From positions 248,001 to 312,000 of the forward strand of contig NZ_QXED01000006.1 in assembly GCF_003583365.1 (NCBI RefSeq): DNA of 64,000 nucleotides, given 5' to 3'. The stretch is from Fibrisoma montanum. GTDB lineage: Bacteria > Bacteroidota > Bacteroidia > Cytophagales > Spirosomataceae. Positions 6,902 through 14,750 of this stretch are shown one piece after another; positions within the stretch are counted from its first letter, which is position 1, and each line of letters begins with the position of its first letter. The position numbers were made by a program, and so were the translations under genes. The notes under the pieces were generated by a model that was not told the DNA's origin, did not search any database, and saw nothing but the letters and a program-made list of their open reading frames with translations.

Positions 6902-7489
6902 TTAAGCCGCCATCGCCGTAATTGGCTGAAAATGCAGCTGTTGGCTGATTTCCACGTCAAACTCATGGCCGCCTATCCCTTTGCGGTGACGAAGGTAGAC
7001 CTGCCGTAGACTATGTTCTGACAGCTCGTCTTCCGAAAAGTCGTAGCGATCAGTGAACTGCTTAATGCGTTTCATAGGTAACTCATCCGGAGCGGCTTCG
7101 CAGTAGCAAACCATCTCGTTGAGGATGATGTAATCCACGAAATTGGAAAATACGTTCAGTTCAGCGATGTTCAGCAGGTACTGGTGGCGTGAGGGATGAA
7201 ATTTACAAATGCCAACCCCGATATCAGCGGTGAAATCCTCGGGGGTTAAAATTCGCAGCCCTCCTGATCTGGGTCCCCGGTGTGAACCAGGGCGACTGTG
7301 CGTGCCACTCCAGAGACAAACTTTGCGTGCCTGAGCTAACATGTAGAGCATTAAGCCTGCGCCCTCACAATGAGCGGAGACCAACATAGGTTGAGGGTTA
7401 CCGGCAGCGTCCTGAAGCTTGACGGCGATGTACTTTTTGACCCGGGGTAAAACCGGAAGTTCAAAAAGTACGGGATCAGAAAAGTGCAT
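6902..7489 (-). CDS. Prophage hypothetical protein (195 aa)
   Basis: Begins MHFSDPVLFELPVLPRVKKY. Mixed alpha/beta composition with several Cys and His (SAHCEGAG, KFHPSRHQYL, EMVCYCEAAP) but no regular zinc-binding pattern. The C-terminal part has an acidic helix (RYDFSEDELSEHSLRQVYLR). No signal peptide. It heads the leftward group downstream of an AT-rich leader and may be the first gene of a transcript. I do not recognise the family. Confidence 0.5.
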   Translation of the reverse strand: MHFSDPVLFELPVLPRVKKYIAVKLQDAAGNPQPMLVSAHCEGAGLMLYMLAQARKVCLWSGTHSRPGSHRGPRSGGLRILTPEDFTADIGVGICKFHPSRHQYLLNIAELNVFSNFVDYIILNEMVCYCEAAPDELPMKRIKQFTDRYDFSEDELSEHSLRQVYLRHRKGIGGHEFDVEISQQLHFQPITAMAA

Positions 7490-7850
7490 GTTACGGAGAA
7501 ATACGGATCAACTACGAAAGATAAAGAGTTTCCTAAAGATATTTTAAATCCATGTTACCACGTAGGAACATAAATTTTTCTGTTTCTCCGTTTAATAAAG
7601 GAATCAGCCGTAAGAAGGCCTTTTCTGCGCAAAAAATCAGGATTTCAACCTATGCAATTAGTGAGTGTATCAGGTTAAAATTCAATTTAAAATTTTGTAC
7701 TTAGCTTTAATACTGAGGTGTTACACTTGTAAAAAGATAATTATCATTACCCCCATTCCTCAGCGGGATCCAGCTTTTCCAATCACTAACATAGTCACCA
7801 CGTACCTAGCACGGTGGAGGCGGATATGAAGCAGAGATACCCAGTGCGGT
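7490..7850. other. AT-rich intergenic stretch without recognisable gene
   Basis: About 360 bp, more AT-rich than the flanking phage genes. It probably holds the leftward promoter for the 6902-7489 gene. I see no open frame of credible composition on either strand and no strong hairpin. Confidence 0.4.
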
Positions 7851-8036
7851 TTACATAATCGGTTCTCCGGGCGATGGACCGGGAGGTGGCAGGGGAGACG
7901 GTCCAGGAGGTGGTGGGGGCACAGCACTGATGCCAAAATGATTCTTTATCATTTTCAAGTCAGCAAGGGCGGTAGCCAAATCCCGTTGCAACGCTTTCAA
8001 CAACTCTATTTGCTCAGCATTCGATTCGTTTTCCAT
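7851..8036 (-). CDS. Small protein with coiled coil and proline-rich tail
   Basis: 61 residues from MENESNAEQIELLKAL. An upstream in-frame start at 8069 adds a poor segment and is not preferred. The first 35 residues form one amphipathic helix (KALQRDLATALADLKMIKNH). The rest is low-complexity PPPPPGPSPLPPPGPSPG, which may be an extended spacer. Function unknown. Confidence 0.45.
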   Translation of the reverse strand: MENESNAEQIELLKALQRDLATALADLKMIKNHFGISAVPPPPPGPSPLPPPGPSPGEPIM

Positions 8037-8478
8037 GATACAAAAGTTTAGTTGAACACAAGAAATCACATGGCTGATAAATTCCCTCTACCAAAGTCAG
8101 ACGAGTCTTTAGGCTAACGCTCATCATTTTGTCCATTAAGCGCTGATAGTAGCTACCTGTTAATTTATGAATTTATCAACCAGAAGTCAAATAGAGCTGT
8201 GATAATTCTGTACAAGCCAGGCATCATTCGGTTGTGGGATTGATCATCTAAGCCACCCGGTCATACTACAATGGGTCAACTCAACAACAGGGACTGTATA
8301 ATGCCCACTGCTACGTTGAGAGTGAATCTCATTTTTGTTACCATCAATTAATTTAAAGTTTATTATTTATAAATTTTATTAATTATTTAACATTAAGTAT
8401 ATTGTATACTAAGCTAATAGTTTTAATATTGTTATAATTATTAACGTATATATTCAATAACTTAATCAAACAAACTTC
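8037..8478. other. Intergenic promoter region before the T9SS cassette
   Basis: Roughly 440 bp that becomes extremely AT-rich from 8340 to 8470 (runs of ATTAATTATTTAA type). It separates divergent genes and must carry the promoter of the + strand cassette at 8479. I see no gene in it. Confidence 0.4.
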
Positions 8479-9132
8479 ATGAAAAACGCTTTTTTTACCC
8501 TTCTAGCTTTAGGGCTCTGTCAATTGACAGCAAAGGCTCAGCTAACAATTAGTATCACTGGCCCAGATAATAGTCCGAGCACTTGCACTCGGACTTTAAC
8601 AGCCAACGTTTCGGGCGGTTCAGGCAACTACAGTTACACATGGGGAACTACGAACTCGTGTACACCGCCTAATAATACATCTAACTCTATCACAATCACT
8701 TGTGATAACAATAGTGTTGCTTATGTTTTTGTTACGGATAATGTAACTGGCGATTTCAATCGTTCAGTCAATGTAGCGGTAAATAAAATTATCCGCGGGC
8801 CGTTTAATGTATTCGTTCCGAACGTTTTTACGCCCAATGGGGATGGCATTAACGATACCTGGGGACCTGCCGGCGCAGACCCAAACCAACGAAACGCTCC
8901 CCTGAACGCCTACTTCGCACATATTGAAGGAGTGTGGAGTCAACAGCGCATGGTACAAGCGTTTAACTCAGATTTTTACGCAAACCCAGGCCAAACAGAT
9001 GGTATTCTAGGCAATCAAGCAACTTGGAATGGAGGCAGCTACGCCAGCGGCTCCTATTTCTATACTTATGTTAGACTACAAAACTGTACTAACTCTCAGG
9101 AATACTTTACGAATGTCACTTTACTTAGATAA
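8479..9132 (+). CDS. Secreted protein with gliding-motility-type (type B) T9SS C-terminal domain
   Basis: 217 residues. A signal peptide occupies residues 1-21 (MKNAFFTLLALGLCQLTAKA). The N-terminal half is an Ig/PKD-like beta domain with GGSGNYSYTWG. From about residue 110 a CHU_C/type B sorting domain appears, with the diagnostic NVFTPNGDGINDTWGP and a final strand segment ending FTNVTLLR. Such domains direct export across the outer membrane by the type IX system. It precedes a type A sorting-domain protein by 11 nt in one operon. For a phage-borne gene this is unusual and suggests a surface-altering cargo. Confidence 0.75.
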   Translation: MKNAFFTLLALGLCQLTAKAQLTISITGPDNSPSTCTRTLTANVSGGSGNYSYTWGTTNSCTPPNNTSNSITITCDNNSVAYVFVTDNVTGDFNRSVNVAVNKIIRGPFNVFVPNVFTPNGDGINDTWGPAGADPNQRNAPLNAYFAHIEGVWSQQRMVQAFNSDFYANPGQTDGILGNQATWNGGSYASGSYFYTYVRLQNCTNSQEYFTNVTLLR

Positions 9133-9143
9133 GTCAACTGATC

Positions 9144-9767
9144 ATGAAAAACATTCTCATTACTCTCAGTCTGCTTTTTGCAGTACAAAGCATGGCTTGG
9201 TCACAAAACTTGAAGGTTTTACTTACGACCGGCAAAATTGAATATAAACCAGAAGCCAACTCAAAGGTCCGCACTGAATACAGAACCTTGAAGGCAGTTG
9301 TCCCGGATGGGAGTGGCGACTATACGTATACATGGGGAGCTTCAGAGCCGCAATACATCATTAGCGATAGGTCAACCGGCCAAGTAACGGCCTTGCTAAA
9401 CGAAGAAGATGTACAATACCGGGTTTTCGTTGAAGATAAGAAGACAGGTAAATTAGGTTATGCTGCCATCAACTTCAAGAAAGTTCCTGTCGGAAAGTCA
9501 ACCGTTCATGTGACTGTGTATCCTAATCCATCAGCAAATGATTTAACGATCCGTTTAGAAGGACAAGAATCAAAGAAGGTACCAACAAAAGTTGAGCTAT
9601 TCAGCGAGAAGTCTTCGATCGCCATCCGTTCGGTTCCAAAAGATCAACTATCTTCAAGTCAGTATGTGATGAGTACATCTAACCTTGATCCAGGTGTCTA
9701 TTATGTTCATGTACATTACGAAGACGAGCCAACACCCCAGCAAGTCCGTGTACTGATTAGTCGTTGA
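9144..9767 (+). CDS. Secreted protein with type A T9SS C-terminal sorting domain
   Basis: 207 residues with a signal peptide at 1-20 (MKNILITLSLLFAVQSMAW). A PKD-like segment (VVPDGSGDYTYTWGASEP) parallels the GSGNYSYTWG of the upstream protein, so the two genes share a domain. The C-terminus has the type A sorting pattern: VTVYPNPSANDLTIRL, then LDPGVYYVHVHY and a basic end QVRVLISR. Expected location is the cell surface or outside. It is co-transcribed with the preceding gene and followed by a strong terminator. Confidence 0.75.
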   Translation: MKNILITLSLLFAVQSMAWSQNLKVLLTTGKIEYKPEANSKVRTEYRTLKAVVPDGSGDYTYTWGASEPQYIISDRSTGQVTALLNEEDVQYRVFVEDKKTGKLGYAAINFKKVPVGKSTVHVTVYPNPSANDLTIRLEGQESKKVPTKVELFSEKSSIAIRSVPKDQLSSSQYVMSTSNLDPGVYYVHVHYEDEPTPQQVRVLISR

Positions 9768-9779
9768 TTAAACAATTTC

Positions 9780-9824
9780 AAAGCAAAACGAGTAGACAGA
9801 ACTGTCTGCTACTCGTTTTGCTTT
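9780..9824 (+). terminator. Long stem terminator after the T9SS gene pair
   Basis: AAAGCAAAACGAGTAG (9780-9795) pairs perfectly with CTACTCGTTTTGCTTT (9809-9824), with a small internal ACAG/CTGT extension in the loop. The A/T-rich outer stem makes it usable in both directions. Confidence 0.75.
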
Positions 9825-9837
9825 ATCCATGTTTGTC

Positions 9838-10302
9838 ATGAAAGCAATAGTAACCTTACTGGCTGTGGGAATGGTTTCGTGCATGGAATTATACCCAATA
9901 CCTGAATCTCAACCTGTATTACCAGACCCACCGAGGCCCAGCACTCCACCAGTGTTTACTCCAAGTTGCCCTTCCTTGGATAAGAAAATACTTGGATCAT
10001 GGAAATGCACAACCACTCGTTTGCTGAATGCTCGCGGGGGGAGTACCAATTATTCAGGACGTATAACCCTCAATGCGGACATGACCATGTTAGACCCAGA
10101 TTCATTGTTAGGTTATAAAATAGAAGATGAGCCAGTTACTCGCAGGGCTTATACGCTAATTGGTGACTCGCTTATACTTTATGTCGCAGATCGTCTTGAA
10201 CGGCAGGTGGGCGTAATTTTGGCGCTTCAAACCGATCACTGTGATAACCCTAAGTTTTTAACAACTGGTACTGGTGGTGCGATCACCGTACTAACTCGAT
10301 AA
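9838..10302 (+). CDS. Small lipoprotein of the prophage cargo cassette
   Basis: 154 residues from ATG at 9838 (an alternative ATG lies 9 nt upstream). The N-terminus MKAIVTLLAVGMVSC is a lipoprotein signal with a Ser-Cys lipobox. A Pro-rich linker (PVLPDPPRPSTPPVFTPSC) leads to a lipocalin-like beta domain with KKILGSWKCTTTRLL. The pattern of gene-product 'GxW' near the start and repeated strands resembles lipocalin-like lipoproteins of Bacteroidetes. It follows the two T9SS proteins and may be a lysogenic-conversion factor acting at the envelope. Confidence 0.6.
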   Translation: MKAIVTLLAVGMVSCMELYPIPESQPVLPDPPRPSTPPVFTPSCPSLDKKILGSWKCTTTRLLNARGGSTNYSGRITLNADMTMLDPDSLLGYKIEDEPVTRRAYTLIGDSLILYVADRLERQVGVILALQTDHCDNPKFLTTGTGGAITVLTR

Positions 10303-10410
10303 AGAAAAGTTTATCTTGGTTGATTAAGCCGGTATTAGTTTCTAAATGCTAGGTGATCGCTAATTCATTAAAAACTTTGCGTTGTAATTTAGGTCTGTTT
10401 CCCATACTTT

Positions 10411-10866
10411 TTATGGGCTAAATTCGAATAACTCCATCTGCCCATCCCCCATGTACAGCAGGCCCACTTTAGGCTGCTCGTCTTCACTCTTGCGGGCGTA
10501 ATAACCATCACCTTGGCAGGCCGACCGCCGGCGCAGGACGTTGCCGTCGACGAGCTTTTTGAGCACCTCACAGTATCCACCGATGGCATCCTTGTCAAAG
10601 TCGGCCCGGCGATTTTTCATCGTTACTACCCGTTTGTTTCCTTCGGTGATTTCTTCGCTTTCGGCCGGAATCGTGAAGTGCCGGCATGAGTAGCAGGGTT
10701 CGTTGGCTTTTTCCCATTCGTCATGGGAGCTCCAGCCGTAGCCGCTTTGGCCGAACCGGTTCATGATCCGGCTCATGTAGCTGCGCCCACCGCAGATGGG
10801 ACCAACTCCTCGCTGAACGCTGGCCGGGTTAGTAAGCGGCCGGCCGCAGATTGCACAATTTGCCAT
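10411..10866 (-). CDS. Zinc-finger protein, DUF6011-like N-terminus
   Basis: 151 residues. It starts CAICGRPLTNPASVQRGVGP followed by a C-G-G, the CxxCGRPLxxPxSxxxGxGPxC pattern of the DUF6011 family found in phage and plasmid proteins. A second Cys group (CYSCRHF, YCEVLKKLV, SACQG) could form another metal site. The protein ends in an acidic/aromatic tail QMELFEFSP. Probably a small nucleic-acid-binding or protein-interaction factor of the early region. It is convergent with the lipoprotein gene. Confidence 0.65.
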   Translation of the reverse strand: MANCAICGRPLTNPASVQRGVGPICGGRSYMSRIMNRFGQSGYGWSSHDEWEKANEPCYSCRHFTIPAESEEITEGNKRVVTMKNRRADFDKDAIGGYCEVLKKLVDGNVLRRRSACQGDGYYARKSEDEQPKVGLLYMGDGQMELFEFSP

Positions 10867-10898
10867 GGTGCTGTACAGGGAAATGAACAGTGGATTAG

Positions 10899-11285
10899 CT
10901 ATTTACGCCTGAGCATTTCGAACAGGTCATCAACACTATCCCGGCTCTTTTCACGTATCATCGATTTGGTCGTACTGAAGATGCTGTCGACGATTCGGCA
11001 GACGGCGTGATGTTTGGCTAGCAGATCCCCTATTGTATCACCTGGCAAAAGCTCATCGGCCTTCTGGGCCATTAGCCGGTGCAGGGTCGTGTGATCGTTC
11101 AAATTAGCCTCCACGTGCTTGCGCAGCGTATTGGTTAGCACGAGTTCGGCAAAGTAGAGCTGCAGCTTGATCATCAGCTCACCGGCCGCCGGGTTGCTCG
11201 TGTACATGGCCAGGTCTGACTTGCTTTCCGGATTGAACAGAATGTACTGCGCGAGAGAAAACGGATTGGGGTTCTGAGATTCCAT
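10899..11285 (-). CDS. Prophage hypothetical, helical (128 aa)
   Basis: Mostly helical with long amphipathic stretches (GELMIKLQLYFAELVLTNTL, HRLMAQKADELLPGD) and a basic C-terminus (DDLFEMLRRK). It has no motif I recognise. It starts 18 nt after the stop of the upstream 11304-11663 gene in the leftward early operon. The overall style resembles the 15691-16089 protein (similar length, hydrophobic helices, invariant His), so the two may be distant paralogs; this is a weak impression. Confidence 0.45.
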   Translation of the reverse strand: MESQNPNPFSLAQYILFNPESKSDLAMYTSNPAAGELMIKLQLYFAELVLTNTLRKHVEANLNDHTTLHRLMAQKADELLPGDTIGDLLAKHHAVCRIVDSIFSTTKSMIREKSRDSVDDLFEMLRRK

Positions 11286-11303
11286 GAACTAGGCGTTTAA
11301 GCG

Positions 11304-11663
11304 TTAAGAAATACCGCCAGGAGCGGTCAAATTTATATCGGGTAAAGCGCCAGTATGGCGCATGAACTGGGCCATCACATTCGTTGTCGAATTCATCATG
11401 CTGATGGCTGTAATCGGATCGTTGGTGCCAATGGCGGTCGACAGCCGATGCGGCTCCTGAGCCTCCTGAACGGTTAAAATGAATGCGTCAAAGCCACTGT
11501 CTAAAGTGAGTTCAAGCACTTTAGTGACCAGTTGCCGATACCGCTGCTGATACTCATCGTCGATTGATTCGCTTTCCCGGCTTACCGTGAAGTTGGCCTT
11601 AACGGCCCGTTCCTCAGACCCAGGCGGTTGGCGTTTTGTGGGTTCTTTAGTCTTCTTTTTCAT
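11304..11663 (-). CDS. Prophage hypothetical (119 aa)
   Basis: Start chosen at MKKKTKEPTKRQPPG, because the longer frame from 11714 overlaps the upstream gene by 68 nt. It has a basic, disordered N-terminal 30 residues, then a helical core (DDEYQQRYRQLVTKVLELTL) and a Met/Asn-rich segment ISMMNSTTNVMAQFMRH. No recognised family. It overlaps the 3' end of the 11647-12012 gene by 17 nt, typical of coupled phage genes. Confidence 0.45.
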   Translation of the reverse strand: MKKKTKEPTKRQPPGSEERAVKANFTVSRESESIDDEYQQRYRQLVTKVLELTLDSGFDAFILTVQEAQEPHRLSTAIGTNDPITAISMMNSTTNVMAQFMRHTGALPDINLTAPGGIS

Positions 11664-12012
11664 GCCCAGTGTCGGTGAGTGAGTGGCCAGCATCGTTTTG
11701 GTTGGCAGGGTCACTGGCCAGGTCTTTTTTCAGCTCCCAGTAGCTGAAAATCTGGTTGAAGGCGATGTCGCGGTTGATGGTATAAATCGAATCGTCGGGC
11801 ATCACAAACAGCAGTGATCCGTCGCGTTTGTTGGCCAGCACCTGGGCCCGGCCGTGATCGGAGTCGAACGTACCCAGCAGAGTGTACAGGGTTCGTCGCT
11901 GCTGCCGGTTAGGTCCTTTTGGCAGGTGTACGGCCGCGATGGGCACGATGTCGTCCCGCTTGGTTACTGAGGCCTCCTCGGCCGGGGGGGTCGGATTTTC
12001 TTGATTACTCAT
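11647..12012 (-). CDS. Prophage hypothetical (121 aa)
   Basis: Starts MSNQENPTPPAEEASVT. The longer frame from 12093 gives an implausible Cys/Leu-rich leader read over another gene. A short basic stretch (PKGPNRQQRRTLYTLLG) precedes a beta-rich core (AQVLANKRDGSLLFVMPDDS) and a helical end with TGHEKED. No family recognised. It overlaps the 12005-12319 gene by 8 nt. Confidence 0.45.
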   Translation of the reverse strand: MSNQENPTPPAEEASVTKRDDIVPIAAVHLPKGPNRQQRRTLYTLLGTFDSDHGRAQVLANKRDGSLLFVMPDDSIYTINRDIAFNQIFSYWELKKDLASDPANQNDAGHSLTDTGHEKED

Positions 12013-12319
12013 TGGTCGAATTGGGAGAAGAATGAAGAATATCCCCGCACAGCACATACGGGTTCGGGTACGTAGCAAAATCCCAGTTGTCAATCATCAG
12101 GCTATTGCGGAGCTGGCACTGCATGATGAAGCCCAGGTCTTCGAAGCGACCCATCAGCCACCACTCGACCTGCCCACCACCATCGAGACCTTTAGGATCT
12201 GGCGGGTAGTCGACGCCAACGGCTGCCAGGTACTGCTCCCGAGAAATCTGATAGGTGGCTGCCGGCACCTCCCGGGTAATCGTGCCGTTTTTATCGGCGA
12301 TTTGAGCGGTTTGAAGCAT
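12005..12319 (-). CDS. Prophage hypothetical (104 aa)
   Basis: Begins MLQTAQIADKNGTITREVPA. Contains ISREQYLAAVGVDYPPDPKG and GGQVEWWLMGRFEDLGFIMQ. The aromatic-rich middle suggests a compact alpha/beta fold. No signal peptide or membrane helix. Tight spacing to both neighbours marks it as part of the early operon. Function unknown. Confidence 0.45.
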   Translation of the reverse strand: MLQTAQIADKNGTITREVPAATYQISREQYLAAVGVDYPPDPKGLDGGGQVEWWLMGRFEDLGFIMQCQLRNSLMIDNWDFATYPNPYVLCGDILHSSPNSTNE

Positions 12320-12330
12320 GGTTTTAAGGG

Positions 12331-12495
12331 TTACATGTGGTCATAGAAATGGGAATCAAAATCTCGATCCTTATCCTCATCCGAGGAGTTCAATTGCCCA
12401 ATAGGCAGGCAAAAGCCGATGGCTACGACGACAATACAGACAATAAGGCCGAGTACCAGGTCCAGCAAGGGGACCTGCGAATCATTGGTTTCCAT
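12331..12495 (-). CDS. Small single-pass membrane protein (54 aa)
   Basis: METNDSQVPLLDLVLGLIVC starts a protein whose residues 9-34 are one transmembrane helix (LDLVLGLIVCIVVVAIGFCL), followed by a very acidic tail (SSDEDKDRDFDSHFYDHM). The much longer open frame to 12732 overlaps the upstream gene and has unnatural composition. A small inner-membrane phage protein of this shape could take part in lysis control or exclusion; this is only topology-based. Confidence 0.5.
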   Translation of the reverse strand: METNDSQVPLLDLVLGLIVCIVVVAIGFCLPIGQLNSSDEDKDRDFDSHFYDHM

Positions 12496-12511
12496 GAAAA
12501 AAGGGGGTGTG

Positions 12512-12862
12512 TTATGTTGCTGATTGTTGATTACGTCGCCAGACGTGAACATTCCAGCGTTTAACCGTGCGGGCCTGGCCCGATTCAACCCGGTCCCAGA
12601 CTTTCTCCTCGGCCGTGCGGGGCCGCTGAGCCTCCCGATCCTCCAGGACCAGGTTGATGATGCGTATTCGTTCCGTAATCCATTCGACCGGTGGCCGGCT
12701 GCGATCGCCCGCGCAGGCCGCATCGTGGTCACGCTCCAGGCCGGCGCGAACCTTGATCAGCAATCCCGTTGAAAACAGGCCGTAGAAGCCGAGTATCGAT
12801 ACCGGTGTACCGGCATTGAATTTTCGGAGTATTTCGTGGCGGAAGTCTTTAAGCGAGCTCAT
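12512..12862 (-). CDS. Prophage hypothetical (116 aa)
   Basis: Begins MSSLKDFRHEILRKFNAGTP, with a hydrophobic stretch VSILGFYGLFSTGLLIKV at 20-38 that could be a membrane segment. A charged, Arg-rich second half follows (ERIRIINLVLEDREAQRPRT, VKRWNVHVWRRNQ). Overlaps the next upstream gene's stop by 4 nt (ATGA). Not a recognised family. Confidence 0.45.
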   Translation of the reverse strand: MSSLKDFRHEILRKFNAGTPVSILGFYGLFSTGLLIKVRAGLERDHDAACAGDRSRPPVEWITERIRIINLVLEDREAQRPRTAEEKVWDRVESGQARTVKRWNVHVWRRNQQSAT

Positions 12863-13299
12863 GCTGATACCATATTGTTATAGGCTTTGACGTAAAGCCC
12901 CCATTCGACTATGTATGGACAAGGCTTTTCAGGATGCTTATCACGAAATGCCTGTTCATCAAAACCGTACATGGTAACCGGCGACAAATCGAACATATCG
13001 ACCAAATACCAATTGTCTTTGATCCAATGTGCATCCGGAAGAAAAGGTGAGTAAACTAACGCTTCCTCGGTCGGGTGATTAATAGCCTGGATATACAGAA
13101 TGCTACCACTAGCCAAACAATAAAGCCGGTCTGGATCATAACGACAGTTAGGCTTTTTGGAACGGTCAAGGTTATAGCCCAAGATCATATTCTCCTGAGT
13201 TAGGAGTCCCGCTTCAGGCAGCCAATTATACCACTTCCACGTATTGACATTACGCTTGCGGTTACGTAGCTCCCAGGACGAAAACAGATTTAGTATCAT
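12859..13299 (-). CDS. Prophage hypothetical (146 aa)
   Basis: Aromatic-rich protein beginning MILNLFSSWELRNRKRNVNT, with many Trp/Tyr/Asp-Pro pairs (YDPDRLYCLASGSILYIQAI, DNWYLVDMFDLSP). Codon use and base composition are slightly more AT-rich than its neighbours. No motif recognised. Lies between two other small genes with 4-nt overlap and 6-nt gap, so surely co-transcribed. Confidence 0.45.
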   Translation of the reverse strand: MILNLFSSWELRNRKRNVNTWKWYNWLPEAGLLTQENMILGYNLDRSKKPNCRYDPDRLYCLASGSILYIQAINHPTEEALVYSPFLPDAHWIKDNWYLVDMFDLSPVTMYGFDEQAFRDKHPEKPCPYIVEWGLYVKAYNNMVSA

Positions 13300-13305
13300 G
13301 ATGCT

Positions 13306-13704
13306 TTAGGGATAAATCGTTCGAGAAACAGCCTGACCCACAAGCGGCCGAATTGGCGCCAGATCGCCTAACAGGTAAGGTTCACTTGGATGCCGGTAGT
13401 TTACCATTGCCTGGTCGAGCCGGGCCAGGAGATCCTGCTCATAGCCCGTCAGGTTCGTGGCCAGCATCTCCTGGTAAAGCGCTTTGGCAACGGGTAGCGG
13501 TATACGTAGATTGTAAGCCTTTAGCGGATTTCGGGTCCGCCAGACCAGCAGGCGCTGCGTATTCCAGCTCTCCAGATACGGCCGCAGCACCAGCATGCTA
13601 AGGGGCTGGTCAGCCAGGGAAAGTCGGTGGCAATCACCGGTGCAGATCCTGAGAAAATTGATCAGCACTCGGATCTCAGACGGAAACACCTTCAGCCTCA
13701 ACAT
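13306..13704 (-). CDS. Prophage hypothetical (132 aa)
   Basis: Starts MLRLKVFPSEIRVLINFLRI and has an ordered helical core with ALYQEMLATNLTGYEQDLLA. Two Cys (ICTGDCHRL) are close together but no partner Cys pair exists for metal binding. Ends with SRTIYP. No family recognised. It is preceded at 10 nt by the 13714-13998 gene. Confidence 0.45.
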   Translation of the reverse strand: MLRLKVFPSEIRVLINFLRICTGDCHRLSLADQPLSMLVLRPYLESWNTQRLLVWRTRNPLKAYNLRIPLPVAKALYQEMLATNLTGYEQDLLARLDQAMVNYRHPSEPYLLGDLAPIRPLVGQAVSRTIYP

Positions 13705-13713
13705 ATACGTTAG

Positions 13714-13998
13714 TCAAGACTGTTCACTTCCCGGAAATGAACGAGTGGAAGGATTTAGCAATTCTGCTTCCTGACTATAAGCACCCATTGCTGATGGGGC
13801 TATGGCAGATGCATCTGTAATCATCGGAAGAATCTGGGCAAACGGTTGCAGGGAGCGCAATACGCGACCGTCTTTCAGCCTAATCTCGGTCCCTTTGTCA
13901 TAAAGACCGGTTATTGTGACAATTTCGGCCACATTAATCAGCATCATGCTATAACTAGTCTCAACAGACACGAGTAGGGCAATGAATTGCGGTTTCAT
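13714..13998 (-). CDS. Prophage hypothetical (94 aa)
   Basis: Residues 20-60 (MLINVAEIVTITGLYDKGTE, IRLKDGRVLRSLQPFAQILP) form a pattern of strands that resembles the small beta domain of LytTR-type or similar DNA-binding folds (strand-GxxxxLKDGR-strand). That resemblance is loose, and the usual arginine recognition helix is not visible. C-terminal 30 residues look disordered. It could be a small regulator. Confidence 0.4.
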   Translation of the reverse strand: MKPQFIALLVSVETSYSMMLINVAEIVTITGLYDKGTEIRLKDGRVLRSLQPFAQILPMITDASAIAPSAMGAYSQEAELLNPSTRSFPGSEQS

Positions 13999-14030
13999 AC
14001 TTGTTGGGGTTTTGTAGTAGATATAAAATT

Positions 14031-14750
14031 TTATTTTCGGCTTGACGGATGCCTGCCGTACATCTTATTCAACTGATCGATGGCCAGCTGAGCGCCTTCC
14101 TGGGTCGGGGAGCTGTGCACCTGATGAATCAGCGCATTCTCGATGTCCGCGTTGAAGAGCTCAGGCTGAAAGTCGGCGTGCTTGGCAAACCAATCGTTCA
14201 TGCACGTGGCCGAATACTTCTCATATCGGCTCTGGCAAAACTGGGTTAACTCCTCCAGGGTCTTGAAGGTGTACTTGCTGTGATCAAGCTCAGCCATATA
14301 CTCCGCCTTCCGTACGTTCTTACGCCGATCCTCCACCGGTGGCATCGTGCCGGTTTGAATAAATTCGGTGTAATAAGCATTCAGAAACTGATTCAGGAAC
14401 GTGTCCTTCTGTACCCAGTCAAACGTCTTGAAATCGTTTGAGCGCAGCTCAATGAGTTTCTTGTGGTATTCCTTGGGCAGGGCTTTGTTGTTCTCAAAAA
14501 CCAGAATGGCATCACAACGCGTGAGATACGGCAGCAACGGGTTCATGAGCTTCCGGTGCAGGAGCACCACCTTATTTGGATTCTCAAAGCCCATACCCTT
14601 GCTATAGCCGTCCATCAGGCCTACTTTGTTCAGGGGATGACCAGGGGTCAGATACAGCTCCCAACGATACGTACTTCCGATGGGATCGGCTTCAAATTTG
14701 GGTGAGCCGGTATTGGGTCTGCGGGCGTAAGTCGCCGGTTGATTCATCAT
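14031..14750 (-). CDS. Prophage hypothetical (239 aa), largest early-region protein
   Basis: Begins MMNQPATYARRPNTGSPKFE. Contains the segments NKVVLLHRKLMNPLLPYLTR and CDAILVFENNKALPKEYHKK and a basic helix (RRKNVRKAEYMAELDHSKYT). The ILVFENN segment resembles a strand-loop in a Rossmann-like or nuclease-like fold, but no catalytic set can be named. Being the first gene left of the DnaA-box-containing gap, it could be a replication initiator. This is a positional guess only. Confidence 0.45.
   Translation of the reverse strand: MMNQPATYARRPNTGSPKFEADPIGSTYRWELYLTPGHPLNKVGLMDGYSKGMGFENPNKVVLLHRKLMNPLLPYLTRCDAILVFENNKALPKEYHKKLIELRSNDFKTFDWVQKDTFLNQFLNAYYTEFIQTGTMPPVEDRRKNVRKAEYMAELDHSKYTFKTLEELTQFCQSRYEKYSATCMNDWFAKHADFQPELFNADIENALIHQVHSSPTQEGAQLAIDQLNKMYGRHPSSRK

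Noticed and set aside
12331..12732. 133-codon reverse frame
   Set aside because: The first 79 codons overlap another gene with Arg/Ser-rich shadow composition; only the 54-residue membrane protein at the end is credible.
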